Below, piece by piece: positions 1 to 10,094 of a DNA stretch of 64,000 bases (position 1 is the stretch's first letter; every line of letters begins with the position of its first letter). This DNA is from Pogona vitticeps. Lineage: Eukaryota > Chordata > Lepidosauria > Squamata > Agamidae. The notes under the pieces were generated by a model, which was not told where the DNA came from, did no database searches, and worked only from the letters and a program-made list of their open reading frames with translations. The DNA lies in the NCBI RefSeq assembly GCF_051106095.1, contig NC_135793.1:2957501-3021500 (forward strand), read 5' to 3'. The position numbers were made by a program, and so were the translations under genes.

Positions 1-994
1 TTCCAGGGTTCCTTCTCTACCCCCACCAAAAAAAAGTGGTTTTCCCCAGTAGAAGAAAATATAATTGTCTTCCTTCCACTATCTGGTTTTCTTTTGTGTG
101 AGGATTTTCTCCAGAGAATTTAATCAAGAAGGACAAGCTAGAAAACAGAGCGCAACTCACTGCATCATGTGCTTTGTAGTCTCCAAACTGCAAATGCAGT
201 CCAGGATCAAGACAATTGGGGTGTGTAAAAAGACCAGCAATTGGAAGAGGAAAGATAATATTAAATATAAGAAGTTGCGGCCAGAGATAGCGCTCATTGG
301 GCTGAACGTGATTCATAATTCATCAAAGGTTCGGCATATCTCAGTTTGGCTACCTGCCAGAATTCTGGATCTAGGAAGCAGGAATGAAGGAAGCCACATT
401 ATTTAACCTTAATTTACATCCTTCCATCACCCCCCTCCTTTCCTATTAAAAAAGTAACTGTACTTAAAAATGAAAAACGATTGTGCAGCGGAATGCAAGC
501 TTTGTTCAGGAGGCAGAACTCATTAGCGATTTAACGAGAAACCAGAATTCAGCTGACGTTTTGCTTTGGGCTTTCGTATCGAGGTCAAGAATTCAAGTTT
601 TGTGCAGGGCTGAATTGGATAGGCTTCTGGCTGATCCACAGATGCTGGAGAGTCAGGAACAGATGCAGAAGAAAGAATATGGGATGGGAAGCATGATTAA
701 AACCCACAACAGAATGCTTTGAAGTACGGAGGCAGAATCTGGGCCTTCAAAGACCACGTGTGAAAGAAAAGAAGACAGCATAGGCATTAAATTCTTCCTT
801 TATAGGCAGAAGGAGATTTAGGCATATAAGCAGACTAATGCATATTTTCTTGGCAGAGTGCGAATTTTGGCTAGAAAACCCTCTAACTATGTATGAGAAA
901 GTGCCATAGTTATAATGCACATAAACAAAATAATAATCCCATCTTATAGAATCCCTGTGTTTCATTTCAGAGCACTTCTGCACCTTACTAGTTG
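1..994. other. Unique sequence, nothing recognised
   Basis: Moderately AT-rich DNA. Short ORFs occur on both strands, but none has a recognisable domain or splice context. I see no tandem repeat or mobile-element end here. Confidence 0.5.
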
Positions 995-1111
995 CAGTGG
1001 TTTCCAGCCTTAAGTAACCCAGATGTCCTTGGACTACAACTCCCAGAAGCCTTCACCACCAGCTGTGCTGGCTACGATTTCTGGGAGTTGCAGAGCATTA
1101 GGTGAAAACTG
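995..1111. mobile_element. Palindromic hAT-type MITE (family A), copy 1
   Basis: It begins CAGTGGTTTCCAGCCTT and its two halves are near inverted copies around ACTACAACTCCCAGAAGCC / TTCTGGGAGTTGCAG. The same palindrome recurs about a dozen times in the window. The CAGTGGTTC-type terminus is typical of hAT elements. No clear target duplication is left at this copy, and the right arm is diverged, so it is old. Confidence 0.7.
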
Positions 1112-1650
1112 CTAAGTTAGAGAACAATGGTCTATTTCCCTTGAATCTTTGCCAAAACTGATCCTCTTCTCTCTTACCCCCTCTCTTTGACGCAGTACAC
1201 ATTCTTCAATATTTATTTGGGGGTAGTGTATTTCCTTCCATCTGTGAAATGGAGACAAGTAATTATTTGTAGTACATTTTCTAGTGCCATTTCTTTTCTG
1301 TACTGCTCAATTAATATTTGGCTAGAGGCCACTCCTCGTTGTTCATGACCTTCAGCTACCTGGATGGAAGCTCATTAGCGCATGTGAGGCTGGTTCCATT
1401 CACACGCCTTAAAAATGTAATTTTCTTGTTATTTGAAACATTCGCCTTCATTGGTATTATTTTTAAAAAAAACAATATGAGGGACGAAAATGGAGCGCCA
1501 TGAGCAATGTTTACCAGCCAGCCCAGAAAATGTTTGGAAATGATTTTAATTCATAGTCAAATCATAACGAGAGAGAAGGAAGGAGGGAGGGAGAGAGATT
1601 TTGGGAATATCCTATACCCACCCAAATAACTGATTTCAAATAACTAATTA
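1112..1650. other. Unique AT-rich sequence
   Basis: Nothing recognised apart from a short GGGA/GAGA purine run near 1570-1600. Confidence 0.45.
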
Positions 1651-1658
1651 TTTCTAAC
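1651..1658. repeat. Left 8-bp target-site duplication of the hAT element
   Basis: TTTCTAAC lies directly before the CAGGGCC end and is identical to the copy after the right end. Confidence 0.85.
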
Positions 1659-3163
1659 CAGGGCCGGACTGGGACCAAAAATCGGCCCTGGCATTTAGAG
1701 CACACAGGCCCACCGGCTGTGGGGACACAGGCCCACCTGGCTTTGGGCCAGGATTGGCCCTATGGACCCCTGAAATGCACCGGGGGGATTTTGAGCGAGG
1801 TGCTCTCGCCATCAGCCTGGCCTACCTCACAGGGCTGTAGGGAGGAGGATAAAACTTGGGAGGGAGCCGAGGATATGAACGAAACGAATAAACAGAACCT
1901 CCCTGTGCAAGAGGAGTGTATCTTTTCTGCCGCAGCGCATCCTAAGGAGCAGGATAAGAAGGCAACTCATATCTAAAGCGGGGTTGTGACATTCTACAGC
2001 GTAGCCCAGCTCTGATGAGGAAATTTTCACTTAAAAAAAAAACTGGCCAGGAAAGTTGATCTTCCCGGGACCAGGTCAGGATCCCTCCGGTCGAGGCCGG
2101 GCTTGCCAACGAAACTTCAGTCCAGCCTCGTCAGAGGGGCTTTCCTGGGAGGCAGCATGGCCAGCCCTGCCTGGGAGGAGAGGCTTTCTCGGCTTCCAGT
2201 TTCCGATCGGCCCTCCTCACCTCTTCCAGTCCCCCCCTCCGCTCTTTTCCCTGTCCTCGCCCCCTTCCTCCTCCTCCTCCCCTCTCCGCCCCCTCCGGCT
2301 TTCCCTCCTCGCCCGCCCGCCTGGGGAAGGCCGGCCGAGGCGCCTGCTCCCTCTCCCATCCCCCAGCGGCGCGCTTCCCTTTGGAGAGGCCAAGGGCGCC
2401 CGGCGAAGGCGACGCACCCGGGCACCGTGTGCTCTCGGCCACCTGGGCGCCCGGGCAGCGGGCCAGGCCGGGCCAGGGCGGGCGGGTGGTGGGGGAGGAT
2501 CCGAGGCGAGGCTGCCTCCTCCTCCTCCTGCTGCTGCTCCCGCTCCGCCCTCCGGCCCTCCCCGGTCCCGGCGCGCCAGGGCGAGGAAGCGAGCGAGCGA
2601 GCGGGGCGGGGGATGCGCCAGCCAGACCCTCCGGCTGGCCACCAGCACCAGCCGCGGCCCGAGAGCAGCCGGCGGGCAGGCAGGGCCGGGAAGCCGCGGC
2701 ATCTCGGCTGCCCGCGCTAGCCTCGAATAAAGCGCACAGCCGCCGCCGCCGCTGGCTCCGCGGGTGCGGGAGGGAGGCGGAGCGGCCGCGTCCCCATGGC
2801 CGCCGCCTCCGCCGCCCGGAGCCCGCCTTCGCTGCCACGCTAGGAGCCGGGTCTCGGCGTTGCCCCCCCCTCGGGCGCGGGTGCGCTCTTGGGCTGGGTG
2901 GGGAGGTTGGGGGGGACGCCCCAGCTGGAGGGGCGGGAGGAGGAGGAAGGAGGAGGAAGAGGAGGAGGCAAGGCAAGGCAAGGCAAGGCAAGGGGGCAGG
3001 GAGGGAAGGCTCCCTTTCGCTCTCTCGCTCGCTCGCTCTCTTTTGGGGAGGGGGGCTGGGGAGGGGGGCTCAGCCTGGCCCTGCGCTGAGGCAAGAACCG
3101 GCCCTTCTGACCATCGGCCCTTCTGGCATTTGCCAGAATTGCCAGATGGCCAGTCCGGCCCTG
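1659..3163. mobile_element. hAT-type non-autonomous DNA transposon carrying a CpG-rich interior
   Basis: The left end reads CAGGGCCGGACTGG and the right end is its exact inverse complement (CCAGTCCGGCCCTG), a perfect 14-bp terminal inverted repeat. It is flanked by a perfect 8-bp direct repeat TTTCTAAC (1651-1658 and 3164-3171). An 8-bp duplication with CAG...CTG ends is the hAT signature. The element is 1,505 bp and shows no transposase reading frame, so it would need a transposase supplied elsewhere. Sub-terminal sequence is rich in GGCCC/CGGCC motifs on both sides. From about 2060 to 3090 the interior changes to extremely GC- and CpG-rich DNA unlike anything else in the window, suggesting a captured host promoter or first exon. 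The exact ends and target duplication suggest a fairly young insertion. Confidence 0.85.
2060..3090. promoter_or_regulatory. CpG-island-like segment inside the hAT element
   Basis: This is a dense run of CG dinucleotides with poly-purine and poly-pyrimidine tracts, a perfect GC box GGGGCGGGG at 2603-2611, GAGC/GCTC tandem runs and a five-fold AGGCA repeat at 2966-2990. Long ORFs are open in several frames on both strands, as expected of stop-poor GC-rich DNA, and none resembles a known protein. An ATG at 2796 in a CCCCATGG context opens a 15-codon alanine-rich frame that ends at a TAG at 2841. The composition is that of a vertebrate CpG-island promoter or 5' UTR. Whether it still drives transcription cannot be told from sequence. 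Confidence 0.6.
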
Positions 3164-3171
3164 TTTCTAAC
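3164..3171. repeat. Right 8-bp target-site duplication of the hAT element
   Basis: TTTCTAAC follows the GGCCCTG end immediately and matches the left flank base for base. Confidence 0.85.
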
Positions 3172-3660
3172 TAAGGTTGGCTTTGAACCTCCAGTTTTGC
3201 CCATTTAGGTCTTTGGAATGGATCCGATTCAATCTGGTGCTAATTTGATGTATGGCCCGTGTCTGGATCAATATGTAAGCCTTTTATTGAACTTGCCCTG
3301 GAAGAGCCAAATGGATTTAACTGTTTCGTTTTTGCCCATGAAATCTGGAGGCAGCATAGACCCTAAAAGGAGGGCTAGAACTTACGAACAGCTATCTTCA
3401 GAGGTTTGCCGTTTACAATTAGTGTGGGTGGTTCCCCCCTCCCCCGCCCCGAGACAAATTACTGCATACAATTTCTTTGCTTCACTCTGGAACTGAACTT
3501 GGGTATTGATCTGGATTTCATACAAACACAACTCTGTTAGTAATTCAGATTTTGGACAGATCTGGTTTGCAGCCCTAGTTATAATGAAACCCTGTCTCAT
3601 AACAAAGGAATACTTGCATCAAATTATACTTGTAACTTAAAGTGGAATAAGCTTTCCTCC
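3172..3660. other. Unclassified sequence
   Basis: No recognisable gene. The stretch around 3210-3370 (GATCCGATTCAATCTGG...) vaguely resembles text near 24420 and 52010, so it may be an old unnamed repeat. Confidence 0.35.
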
Positions 3661-3665
3661 TTCTA

Positions 3666-3776
3666 TACTTCAACTGTAACTTTTGTGGTTTCTTTCGTAT
3701 TGTACTTTAACTGGAGCTTCTACAGTTAGTTTCATATTGTTCCTTAACTGTAACTTCTACAGTTACTTTCATGGGG
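3666..3776. repeat. 37-bp tandem repeat, three units
   Basis: Three imperfect units of exactly 37 bp run head to tail. Each is built on TAACTGTAACTTCTACAGTT followed by a TTTCATATTG-like stretch. The units differ by several substitutions but not in length. Confidence 0.7.
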
Positions 3777-4058
3777 TCTGCTTCAATGGCAGAGGAGGGA
3801 TATCACATTGTCAACTGCCATCTCCCCCTCTTCACCCATTGTGACAGTTACTCCTCTCGTGTGGTCAGATTATTTGATCTTCATGTCAACGCTCGTAAGC
3901 AGCATTTCCAGACAAGGTTTTATTATGCAATGGCCTTGATATATGTCCAGAGTAAGGTGGCAGCGGCGGGTGGGGGGGGATGACACCCAGTCTAGACAAG
4001 GTTGCCTTTTCATTTGTAGGCCTGCTGTGTTTTCTTGCAATTTCACTCATCTTCTTTT
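3777..4058. other. Unique sequence
   Basis: Nothing recognised except a G-run near 3970. Confidence 0.4.
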
Positions 4059-4059
4059 T

Positions 4060-4107
4060 CAACACCCTCGTCGTTAACCGAGGCGCTCGTTAAGCAAGGC
4101 ACCACTG
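4060..4107. mobile_element. Tigger/pogo-like MITE, 3' end only
   Basis: The stretch ends GTTAAGCAAGGCACCACTG followed by TA, the same right end as the complete copy at 58535-58960 (GTTAAGCGAGGCACCACTG + TA). I could not find the matching left end, so this is a fragment. Confidence 0.6.
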
Positions 4108-4109
4108 TA

Positions 4110-4365
4110 TTTCACTTACTCTGTAGTCATAAATAATATCTATACATGCTGGGTCAGGTTGTGACGACCATGCTTGCAATGGAAAGTGAGTGTTGGCCAT
4201 GACTGATGGGTGAGGAAGGTCCAGCTTGGTGTGTGCGTGGCTGACGGGGTTCAGTGTCCTGCCACCAAGCCGCACAGTCTTAGAGTGCCACCCGGAAAAG
4301 GGACTATAAAGCACTTCTGAGGGCTTTACACATACACAACCCTGCAGGAATCCCATAATCTTCTT
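4110..4365. other. Unique sequence
   Basis: Nothing recognised. Confidence 0.4.
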
Positions 4366-4480
4366 AGAATTTAGAACTACACAGAGCTGGAAGGCGCCCT
4401 ACGGATCACGGAGTCCAAAGCCCAGCGGGGGGGAATCAAACTTGTGACCTCAGAGACATAAACTACTGAGCTATCCAGCA
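4366..4480 (-). mobile_element. tRNA-derived SINE, short form (minus)
   Basis: Read on the minus strand it starts GCTGGATAGCTCAGTAGTTT (A-box-like) and is followed by a B-box-like region and a GAGCTGTGTAGTTCTAA-like end. The same short form recurs at 9955, 15690, 28625, 29850 and 50890. It is not a tRNA gene: there is no cloverleaf beyond the promoter boxes. Confidence 0.65.
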
Positions 4481-5369
4481 GTTGGAATTACGTTTGCAGC
4501 ACATAATCAATCCCAGTTGGCCACCTTACCATGGTAGGAGCACTTCCCTCAAAATCTATGGGTCAGTCGGGCCCCTCACATTGGGGCTACTGTCCACTAT
4601 GATTTACTGGAAACTTAGGATGTTAAATGGAAGAGAGGCAATAGTTTCCTCATTTATCATCCTGCCTTACCACAAAATTCTTTAAAAAGAATGAGGAATC
4701 TTTCCTGCCCTTCGCCCTTGATAAATATGGATGCCTTTCGTTTCTCTTTTTAAGAGCTCCATCTCGAAAATACAGCCACAAAGCTAAGGGTCCAGGAGTC
4801 TGACAGGCCTGTAATCAAAGTCATAGCTGCGCGATGCCGGCTTTTCGAATCGTATTGCGTGCATTAGGCTAGATTTGTTTCCCTCAGCCATTCCTGGGGG
4901 GTTGAATGTAAGCGATGCCTGCTTCGAACCAGGAACGGAAAACAATGCAGGTAGAGCTGTTGGCATAGCCATGACTAGGGAGCCCCAGGTCCCTTCTCCC
5001 TGCAGCACTAGGTTTATTGACGATGCCTGCATAAGCCAGAAGGTTGACATGAGTGATACTCAAGTAGGAGGCTGTGTGACAGATGAGCTCAGAAGTAATT
5101 GCTGAGGGTTATGCACTCTTAAAAGATTTTTTTTTCTGGCGAAGAGTGTACAAGCACTAAGTTTCCTTCTCACCCCAACGACTGCCGTTCTCTCCATCTG
5201 TTGCTTTCAGATAGAATAGAAGCCGATCTTTAACCTCTAGCAGCAAAACGCTCTCCAGAATGACAGAGAAATGGAAGTGCCACCTGGCCCTGTAGACTTG
5301 TCAAAAGTTTCTTTTTTGGTGGGGGGGTCGATAACTTCCAAGCTTCCCAAGCCCGTGTGGTCACTGGGC
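4481..5369. other. Unique sequence
   Basis: No gene, repeat or splice-like exon recognised. Short ORFs on both strands look random. Confidence 0.4.
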
Positions 5370-5402
5370 TAAGCTTCCCTTGAAGACCACAAGGGAAGCT
5401 TA
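5370..5402. repeat. Perfect 13-bp inverted repeat (hairpin)
   Basis: TAAGCTTCCCTTG (5370-5382) and CAAGGGAAGCTTA (5390-5402) are exact inverse complements around a 7-nt loop. No terminator role is expected in a vertebrate. It may simply be a foldback duplication. Confidence 0.7.
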
Positions 5403-5409
5403 GGCCAGT

Positions 5410-5520
5410 TGGCCACCACTTGTTGGCCACCAAGTGTTCTTGGACTACAACTCCCATCAACGGCACCAAGCGATGTTGACAAGTGCTGATGGGTTTTGGA
5501 GTCCATCATTGTCCAGAGGT
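5410..5520. mobile_element. Palindromic MITE remnant, related to hAT family A
   Basis: TTCTTGGACTACAACTCCCAT and the later GATGGGTTTTGGAGTCCATCATTGTCCAGA form two diverged inverted arms. The core ACTACAACTCCCA is shared with the family A MITEs, but the centre differs. Ends are too decayed to define. Confidence 0.5.
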
Positions 5521-5644
5521 TCACACATGTTGTGCTCTTGTGCTAAGGCACTTTTCCCAGAGTGCAGTCCACCCTGGATTACGTCACATGCAGGCACAGG
5601 TCATGTGCTACGAAGAGTCATTCATTGAATTTCTTTTTATGTTA

Positions 5645-5755
5645 TATAGCCCTTGAAGAAGGCTGATAGGCCGAAATGCGTTGGACAATTTACACTGAAA
5701 TAAATAACATTATACTTTTTACATCCTGGGACTATGGGTCCTTCTTTTTGACCTA
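5645..5755 (+). mobile_element. Penelope-like element terminal fragment with hammerhead-like core
   Basis: CCTTGAAGAAGGCTGATAGG followed by CCGAAATGCGTTGG matches the general shape of Penelope-like terminal repeats. These carry hammerhead ribozymes: a CUGANGA-type box, a short stem II (AGGC/GGCC here) and a GAAA box. The first box is degenerate, so activity is unlikely. Family assignment rests on recalled consensus shape. Confidence 0.4.
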
Positions 5756-6280
5756 AGATTTTAGTGGATGTACCAGTACTTTTCATGATTTCAATATATT
5801 ATTTACAACTGTGTCGTGGACATGAAAGCATCGCCTTCTCACTTTGCCTGCTGTACTGCTGTTCAAGATGAGGGCTTGTCAGGGAAAAAAAAGAGGTGGC
5901 AATCTTAATTTAGCACCACAAGCATAAGAAAAGACAGAGAAACACAGCAAAAAACTTTAAACGGTCTGCCTATACAAACAAAATCTGCTAGATTCGCCTT
6001 AAATCCAGCATTTAAAAGTGAGAATCTGAAGTCTATGGGATCCATGAATATATATATATATTTCTGGTTTGGACAAGAACTTTGCAAGATTTGTATATAT
6101 AGGTTGCTATCCTTGGTGCTGAATCCAAGAGAAGGCTCACTTAGCAATAATACTGTATAGGGACTGCAGAACTGTCCAGGGTCCTGAACTGGCTTTTCTC
6201 CCAAGCTGCTTTAGCCACAGCGCTGTCCAGGGTCCTGAAAGAAATCTGATCCAAACCTGCACTGGTTTTGCAAAGGTATG
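5756..6280. other. Unique AT-rich sequence
   Basis: Contains a short TA run at about 6048-6060 and an imperfect duplication of a CTGTCCAGGGTCCTGAA phrase (near 6170 and 6222). Nothing else recognised. Confidence 0.45.
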
Positions 6281-6287
6281 GCTGTCA

Positions 6288-6530
6288 ATTCTTATGAGAC
6301 CCGTGGTGCAGTGGTTATCCAAAACTCTGCTCACAATCCGGGTTCAATCCCAGGTTCAATCCTTGAGGTTCACTCAGCCTTCCATCCTTCGAAGGTCAGT
6401 AAACCAAGTACCCAGCGTGCTGGTGTGTGTGTGTGTGTGTGTGTGTGTGTTGTGCATCATTTACTTGTAAACCACCCAGAGAGTGCTTTAAGTGCTATGA
6501 GGTGATATATAAGCAGCACACTTTGCTTTT
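6288..6530 (+). mobile_element. tRNA-derived SINE, second family (plus)
   Basis: It starts with an A-box-like GTGGTGCAGTGGTTA and a B-box-like GGTTCAATCC. A body like TCAGCCTTCCATCCTTCGAAGG follows, then a 3' part reading AAACCACCCAGAGAGTGCTT...GGTGATATATAAGCAGCAC. The copy at 28757-29015 shares all these blocks. A GT microsatellite sits inside this copy. Confidence 0.7.
6423..6452. repeat. (GT)n microsatellite
   Basis: About 14 GT units inside the SINE body. Confidence 0.9.
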
Positions 6531-8005
6531 GCCTTATTGCCACAGGAGCCCTGACAAACCAGAACTGGCTGTGTTTGAAAATGACCCCGCTTCAAAAAGC
6601 ACTTTGCAAATCTCTAGCAGCACAATTTTACACATGCATCCTAACAAGTAAAGCCCCACTGAGCTACATGGAGTTTTCTATTGACAGTCCTGATTATGTC
6701 ATCCAGAGTGCAATATGATCCAAATTGGGAATTAGGCTCAACCCAAGAATCGTCTAAGTTTTTCTGTCAATGCAGCTAACTCTACACCATATCCACATAG
6801 ATTGGCCCCGTGCGAGAGGGAAAGAGAATACTTAGTTGGTTCATTGAGCCCAGTTTAAAATTTGAATTTCATTGCACTCAGGATGTTAAAGAATCTCCAT
6901 ATTGTCTCCACTGCCAAGGTCCAGATTATAAGCTTGAGAGTCCTGGGGAAAATCACATTTCCCAGGGAACCCGATACATGAGATTGAAGCCGGCAGCTGT
7001 AAACCCTGACATGCACCTCTGGGCACATTCCCAGTTGACTCAGCTTTTCCAAAATCACCTGGAGGACGAAGGGCAAAGTTCTCCCAGGCTATTATTGATT
7101 GCTCAATTTGAATTGCCTTCTCTGGGAGCTGCCCAGTTAGCTCCATGGAGAAATATTTTTGGCTGTAAAAGGTTTATTTTACTTTCATTGCTGAGCAAAG
7201 AAGGAGCACTGCTCTGCTCCTTCTTGGACTATAAGCTGCTTTGGTGAGTTTTCTTTCTTTCTTTTTTCTTCTTCTTTTGGTCTTGGGTGAATATTTTTGC
7301 TCATTTTATTTTAAATCAATATACTATGCCTGATCTTCCTTCTGCCCAATTCTTTAATAAACAAACACAGTGAACTGGAAACTGGAATATAATTATGTCT
7401 CTGTGTCTCTGAGGATTGTCCATGCCGAATTATTGGGCTGAAACACACTAACTTGGTAATGAAGTAGTTTAAAGAAACGAGAAACAATGAGTTTTATTTA
7501 ACTTTTAAAAAGGAAGTAACCAATTGTAAATAACTAGTTCCCATTTGCTTTTAGAGTGAGAAGGTTTGAATGAACTGACACTTCAAAATGGATGTTGTGA
7601 GTAGGAATGAAGTTCCTTTATTGGTGTAATGCGTAATGCTTCCTAATTACTTTCAAAAGTTACTTTTCAAGGGAAATTGAAGACATTTTCATTTTTCAAG
7701 ATGCTTTTAAAAAAACAAAACTGTTATCAAACCTGAAGCCCCCATAATGTAAAAGTAACAAAGAGCATAGCAAGTACAGTAAAGTAACAAGTTACTTTTT
7801 CAGTGCTGGTATTGGTAGCAATGAGTTTTCAAATACTGGTGTAACAAGTGATGGAGTTTTTGATGAGCTGGAGTTTCCAAGCTCTGTTCATAAGTGCCAG
7901 GTATCAAGAGCCTCAGATGTATTGCTCATATAAATGTTGGTGTTATACCCTCTGAGGTACCTATATAGACAAAGTGGGTCTTGCTTGCTCTAACTTGTAA
8001 TATGA
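6531..8005. other. Unique sequence
   Basis: A 145-codon ORF at 6810-7247 (+) has no recognisable domain and no splice or Kozak support. A perfect 11-bp hairpin lies at 7198-7225. From 7250 the DNA is AT-rich and featureless. Confidence 0.4.
7198..7225. repeat. Perfect 11-bp inverted repeat
   Basis: AAGAAGGAGCA and TGCTCCTTCTT are exact inverse complements separated by 6 nt. Confidence 0.65.
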
Positions 8006-8007
8006 TA

Positions 8008-8240
8008 ATCATGTGCATCAAGTCAATTTTGTCTTATGGGACCATTTTCAGGGTTTTCAAGATAGAGCATGCTCAAAAGTGCTTTACCCTTCCCTTCCTC
8101 TAGGGGCAACCTTGGGACTGTGCAGCTTGCCCAAGGCTACCCAGGCCGGCTCTTCTCCCAGGAGGCACCAAAGGGGAATCAAACTCCCAACTTCTGGCTC
8201 TGCACCCAGAGACCTGAACCATGGAGCTATTCACTTGGTT
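8008..8240 (-). mobile_element. Sauria-type SINE, long form (minus)
   Basis: On the minus strand it runs from tRNA-like boxes through GGTTCCTCC-type middle sequence (TCCTGGGAGAAGAGCC, GGGTAGCCTTGGGCAAGCTG) to a tail like CATAAGACAAAATTGACTTG. The tail resembles the RTE/BovB 3' end, as known for Sauria SINEs. The same arrangement recurs at 14610, 19360, 41697, 45530, 50080, 51690 and 52505. Confidence 0.75.
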
Positions 8241-8900
8241 GTCACAGTGTTATTTCAAGAAAAGGCCACCTGCAAGATCCTCTCACCTTATCCTCAGGTA
8301 TGTAGGTGGGAAGGGAAAGAGCTGAATGGAAAAGGGAGGCTCCGGGATCTAGAAGGTGCTCAAAAATATTGGAAGGGTGATAATCTGATGCTTGCCACTT
8401 GATCATTCCATTCAGCACTGTGGACTGAGGACAATCCTATACTGTCAGCTAAGCACCCGGGAACCTCAGTGCCACGCCACCCCCTCAGATCAAAACCTGA
8501 AACCTGAACATGGCCACTTTCTCAGGCAAGACATGCTGTTAAATGCTTTCCCTGAGTTCCAGTACACTTTCCCGCTCATGCTATCATTGAAAATAAGAAC
8601 AGTCCCGTTCTCTTCAAGCAAACATGCCTTCAGAGAATGGCAATTACTTTTAAAAGGGCCGGAGAGTCCCATTTGCAGATTTCAAATCATTGGGAAATTG
8701 GCCCTTTAAGAAAAGTGCTTCCCTCTCTTGCAATGTTGATCCCCCGCCGTGACTTTCATGCCTAATTCATTAAGTGCAATTTCACTTAGTGGGGGTTGAG
8801 GATTTACGGCTGATGAGCTGGCAAAGTTTTAGTGCGCCTCCATGCAAGCTCTCCTGAAAAGGGGGGGGGAGGAGATTTACTAGAGAAGGACTCGCCATGT
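8241..8900. other. Unique sequence
   Basis: No gene or repeat recognised. It includes a short G-run near 8861. Confidence 0.4.
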
Positions 8901-9015
8901 GGTTTGCAGACACCAAGATTCCCAGAAGCCTTCACCATGCACTGGGCTGGCTAAGATTTCTGGGAATTGTGGTCCAAGAACATCTGGAGACACAAGGTTA
9001 CGTACCACTGCCCTA
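8900..9015. mobile_element. hAT MITE family A, diverged copy
   Basis: Holds ATTCCCAGAAGCCTTCACCA and the inverse arm TTTCTGGGAATTGTGGTCCAAGAACATCTGG, ending GGTTACGTACCACTG. The left end is lost or diverged. Confidence 0.6.
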
Positions 9016-9049
9016 GAGGTTGCTTCTGTAGGACCTAAAACTCCAGATC

Positions 9050-9194
9050 AGTGATTCTCAACCTTGGGTCCCCAGATGTTCTTGAACTCAAACTCCCAGA
9101 AGCCTTCACCACTAGCTGTCCTGGCCAAGGCTTCTGGGAGTTGTAGTGCAAATACGTCTTTGGACCCAGGGGTTGGGAAGCATTGTTCTAAAGG
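9050..9194. mobile_element. hAT MITE family A copy
   Basis: Starts CAGTGATTCTCAACCTTGGG and ends CAGGGGTTGGGAAGCATTG, with the family palindrome between. Flanks show no exact 8-bp duplication. Confidence 0.7.
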
Positions 9195-9281
9195 ATAACC
9201 ACAAATCTGTAGTTCACATTGTGCTTCTCTGACGGCTCCTGTAAATTGCATGAAACAAGAAGGCTGGAATGTCTTAAGAGA

Positions 9282-9286
<5 letters not shown>

Positions 9287-9331
<45 letters not shown>
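9287..9331. repeat. (GA)n microsatellite
   Basis: About 22 uninterrupted GA units. Confidence 0.95.
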
Positions 9332-9335
<4 letters not shown>

Positions 9336-9954
9336 AAAAGGGAAATTACAGATTTCTTATTTCATGGAATCCACAGTAGTTCTCAGAGAAGCACAAAAAG
9401 GACCACAGATAGTCCTTTATAGCACGCGATATATATGGAATTGCCAGTCTGATCAGCCAGTCCCATTGGGTCTCCTTCTCTGCCACCCTGCTTTGGCCAT
9501 GAGAACACGTAAGCCCATTATTCTTCAGGGAGATATGAATGTCAACCCTGTTGATTCTGGACGGAGTGATATAATACATCCAGAGATTAAGGGCCGAGTG
9601 GCGACAGACTGTCCACTCCCTGTCTGCTCTTCTGAGAAAATCACAATCAATATGCATTCCTAAGTTCAAGAAAGGTTTAAACCATTTCCACAAGAGACAT
9701 GTTAAACTGGATTTTTCCATTGGTGGTGTTATTGCCTGGTTTATATTGTTGCATTGGTTCAAAACATTCACATTTCTGTATCCCCTGGTTGTTAAGGCAA
9801 CAATAACGACAAAACCTGGGCTTCAGTATTCAGTGCTTTACACACAGAACTTCCTTGGGTGTGATGGAGCTTTTCTCGTGGATAAAGGTGCAGATACTCA
9901 GAAGAGTCAATAACCAGAAAAAAAGTTAAGACCTAGTGCTATAGGTAATAATAA
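9332..9954. other. Unclassified; possible old LINE endonuclease scrap
   Basis: One plus-strand frame near 9512-9560 reads PIILQGDMNVN, which faintly resembles the GDFN motif of LINE endonucleases. A single short motif is weak evidence and I do not call an element. Confidence 0.25.
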
Positions 9955-10082
9955 TACAATGATTTTAGAACTGCAGAGCTATGGATCATTGAGTCCAGTT
10001 CCTGTCAAGGAGGCACTGTGAGGAATCGAACTCCCAGCTTCTGGCTCCACAGCCAAGAGGCCTAACCTCCCAAGCTATTCAG
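9955..10082 (-). mobile_element. tRNA-derived SINE, short form (minus)
   Basis: The minus strand reads GCTGAATAGCTTGGGAGGTT, then a B-box-like GGGAGTTCGATTCC, then a GGACTCAATGATCC middle and a TCTGCAGTTCTAAAATCATT end with a short A/T-rich tail. Confidence 0.65.
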
Positions 10083-10094
10083 CAGGACATCACA

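Noticed and set aside
2056-3208. Long overlapping ORFs (up to 286 codons) on both strands
   Set aside because: They lie in stop-poor CpG-rich DNA, are open in several frames at once, are proline/arginine/glycine-rich and have no recognisable domain. Treated as composition artefacts of the hAT interior.
6957-6969. TTCCCAGGGAA considered as an EBF site
   Set aside because: The spacer between CCC and GGG is one base, not the two required by the consensus, and there is no olfactory gene nearby.
9512-9660. GDMN motif taken as a LINE-1 endonuclease
   Set aside because: One four-residue similarity without flanking motifs is not enough to call an element.
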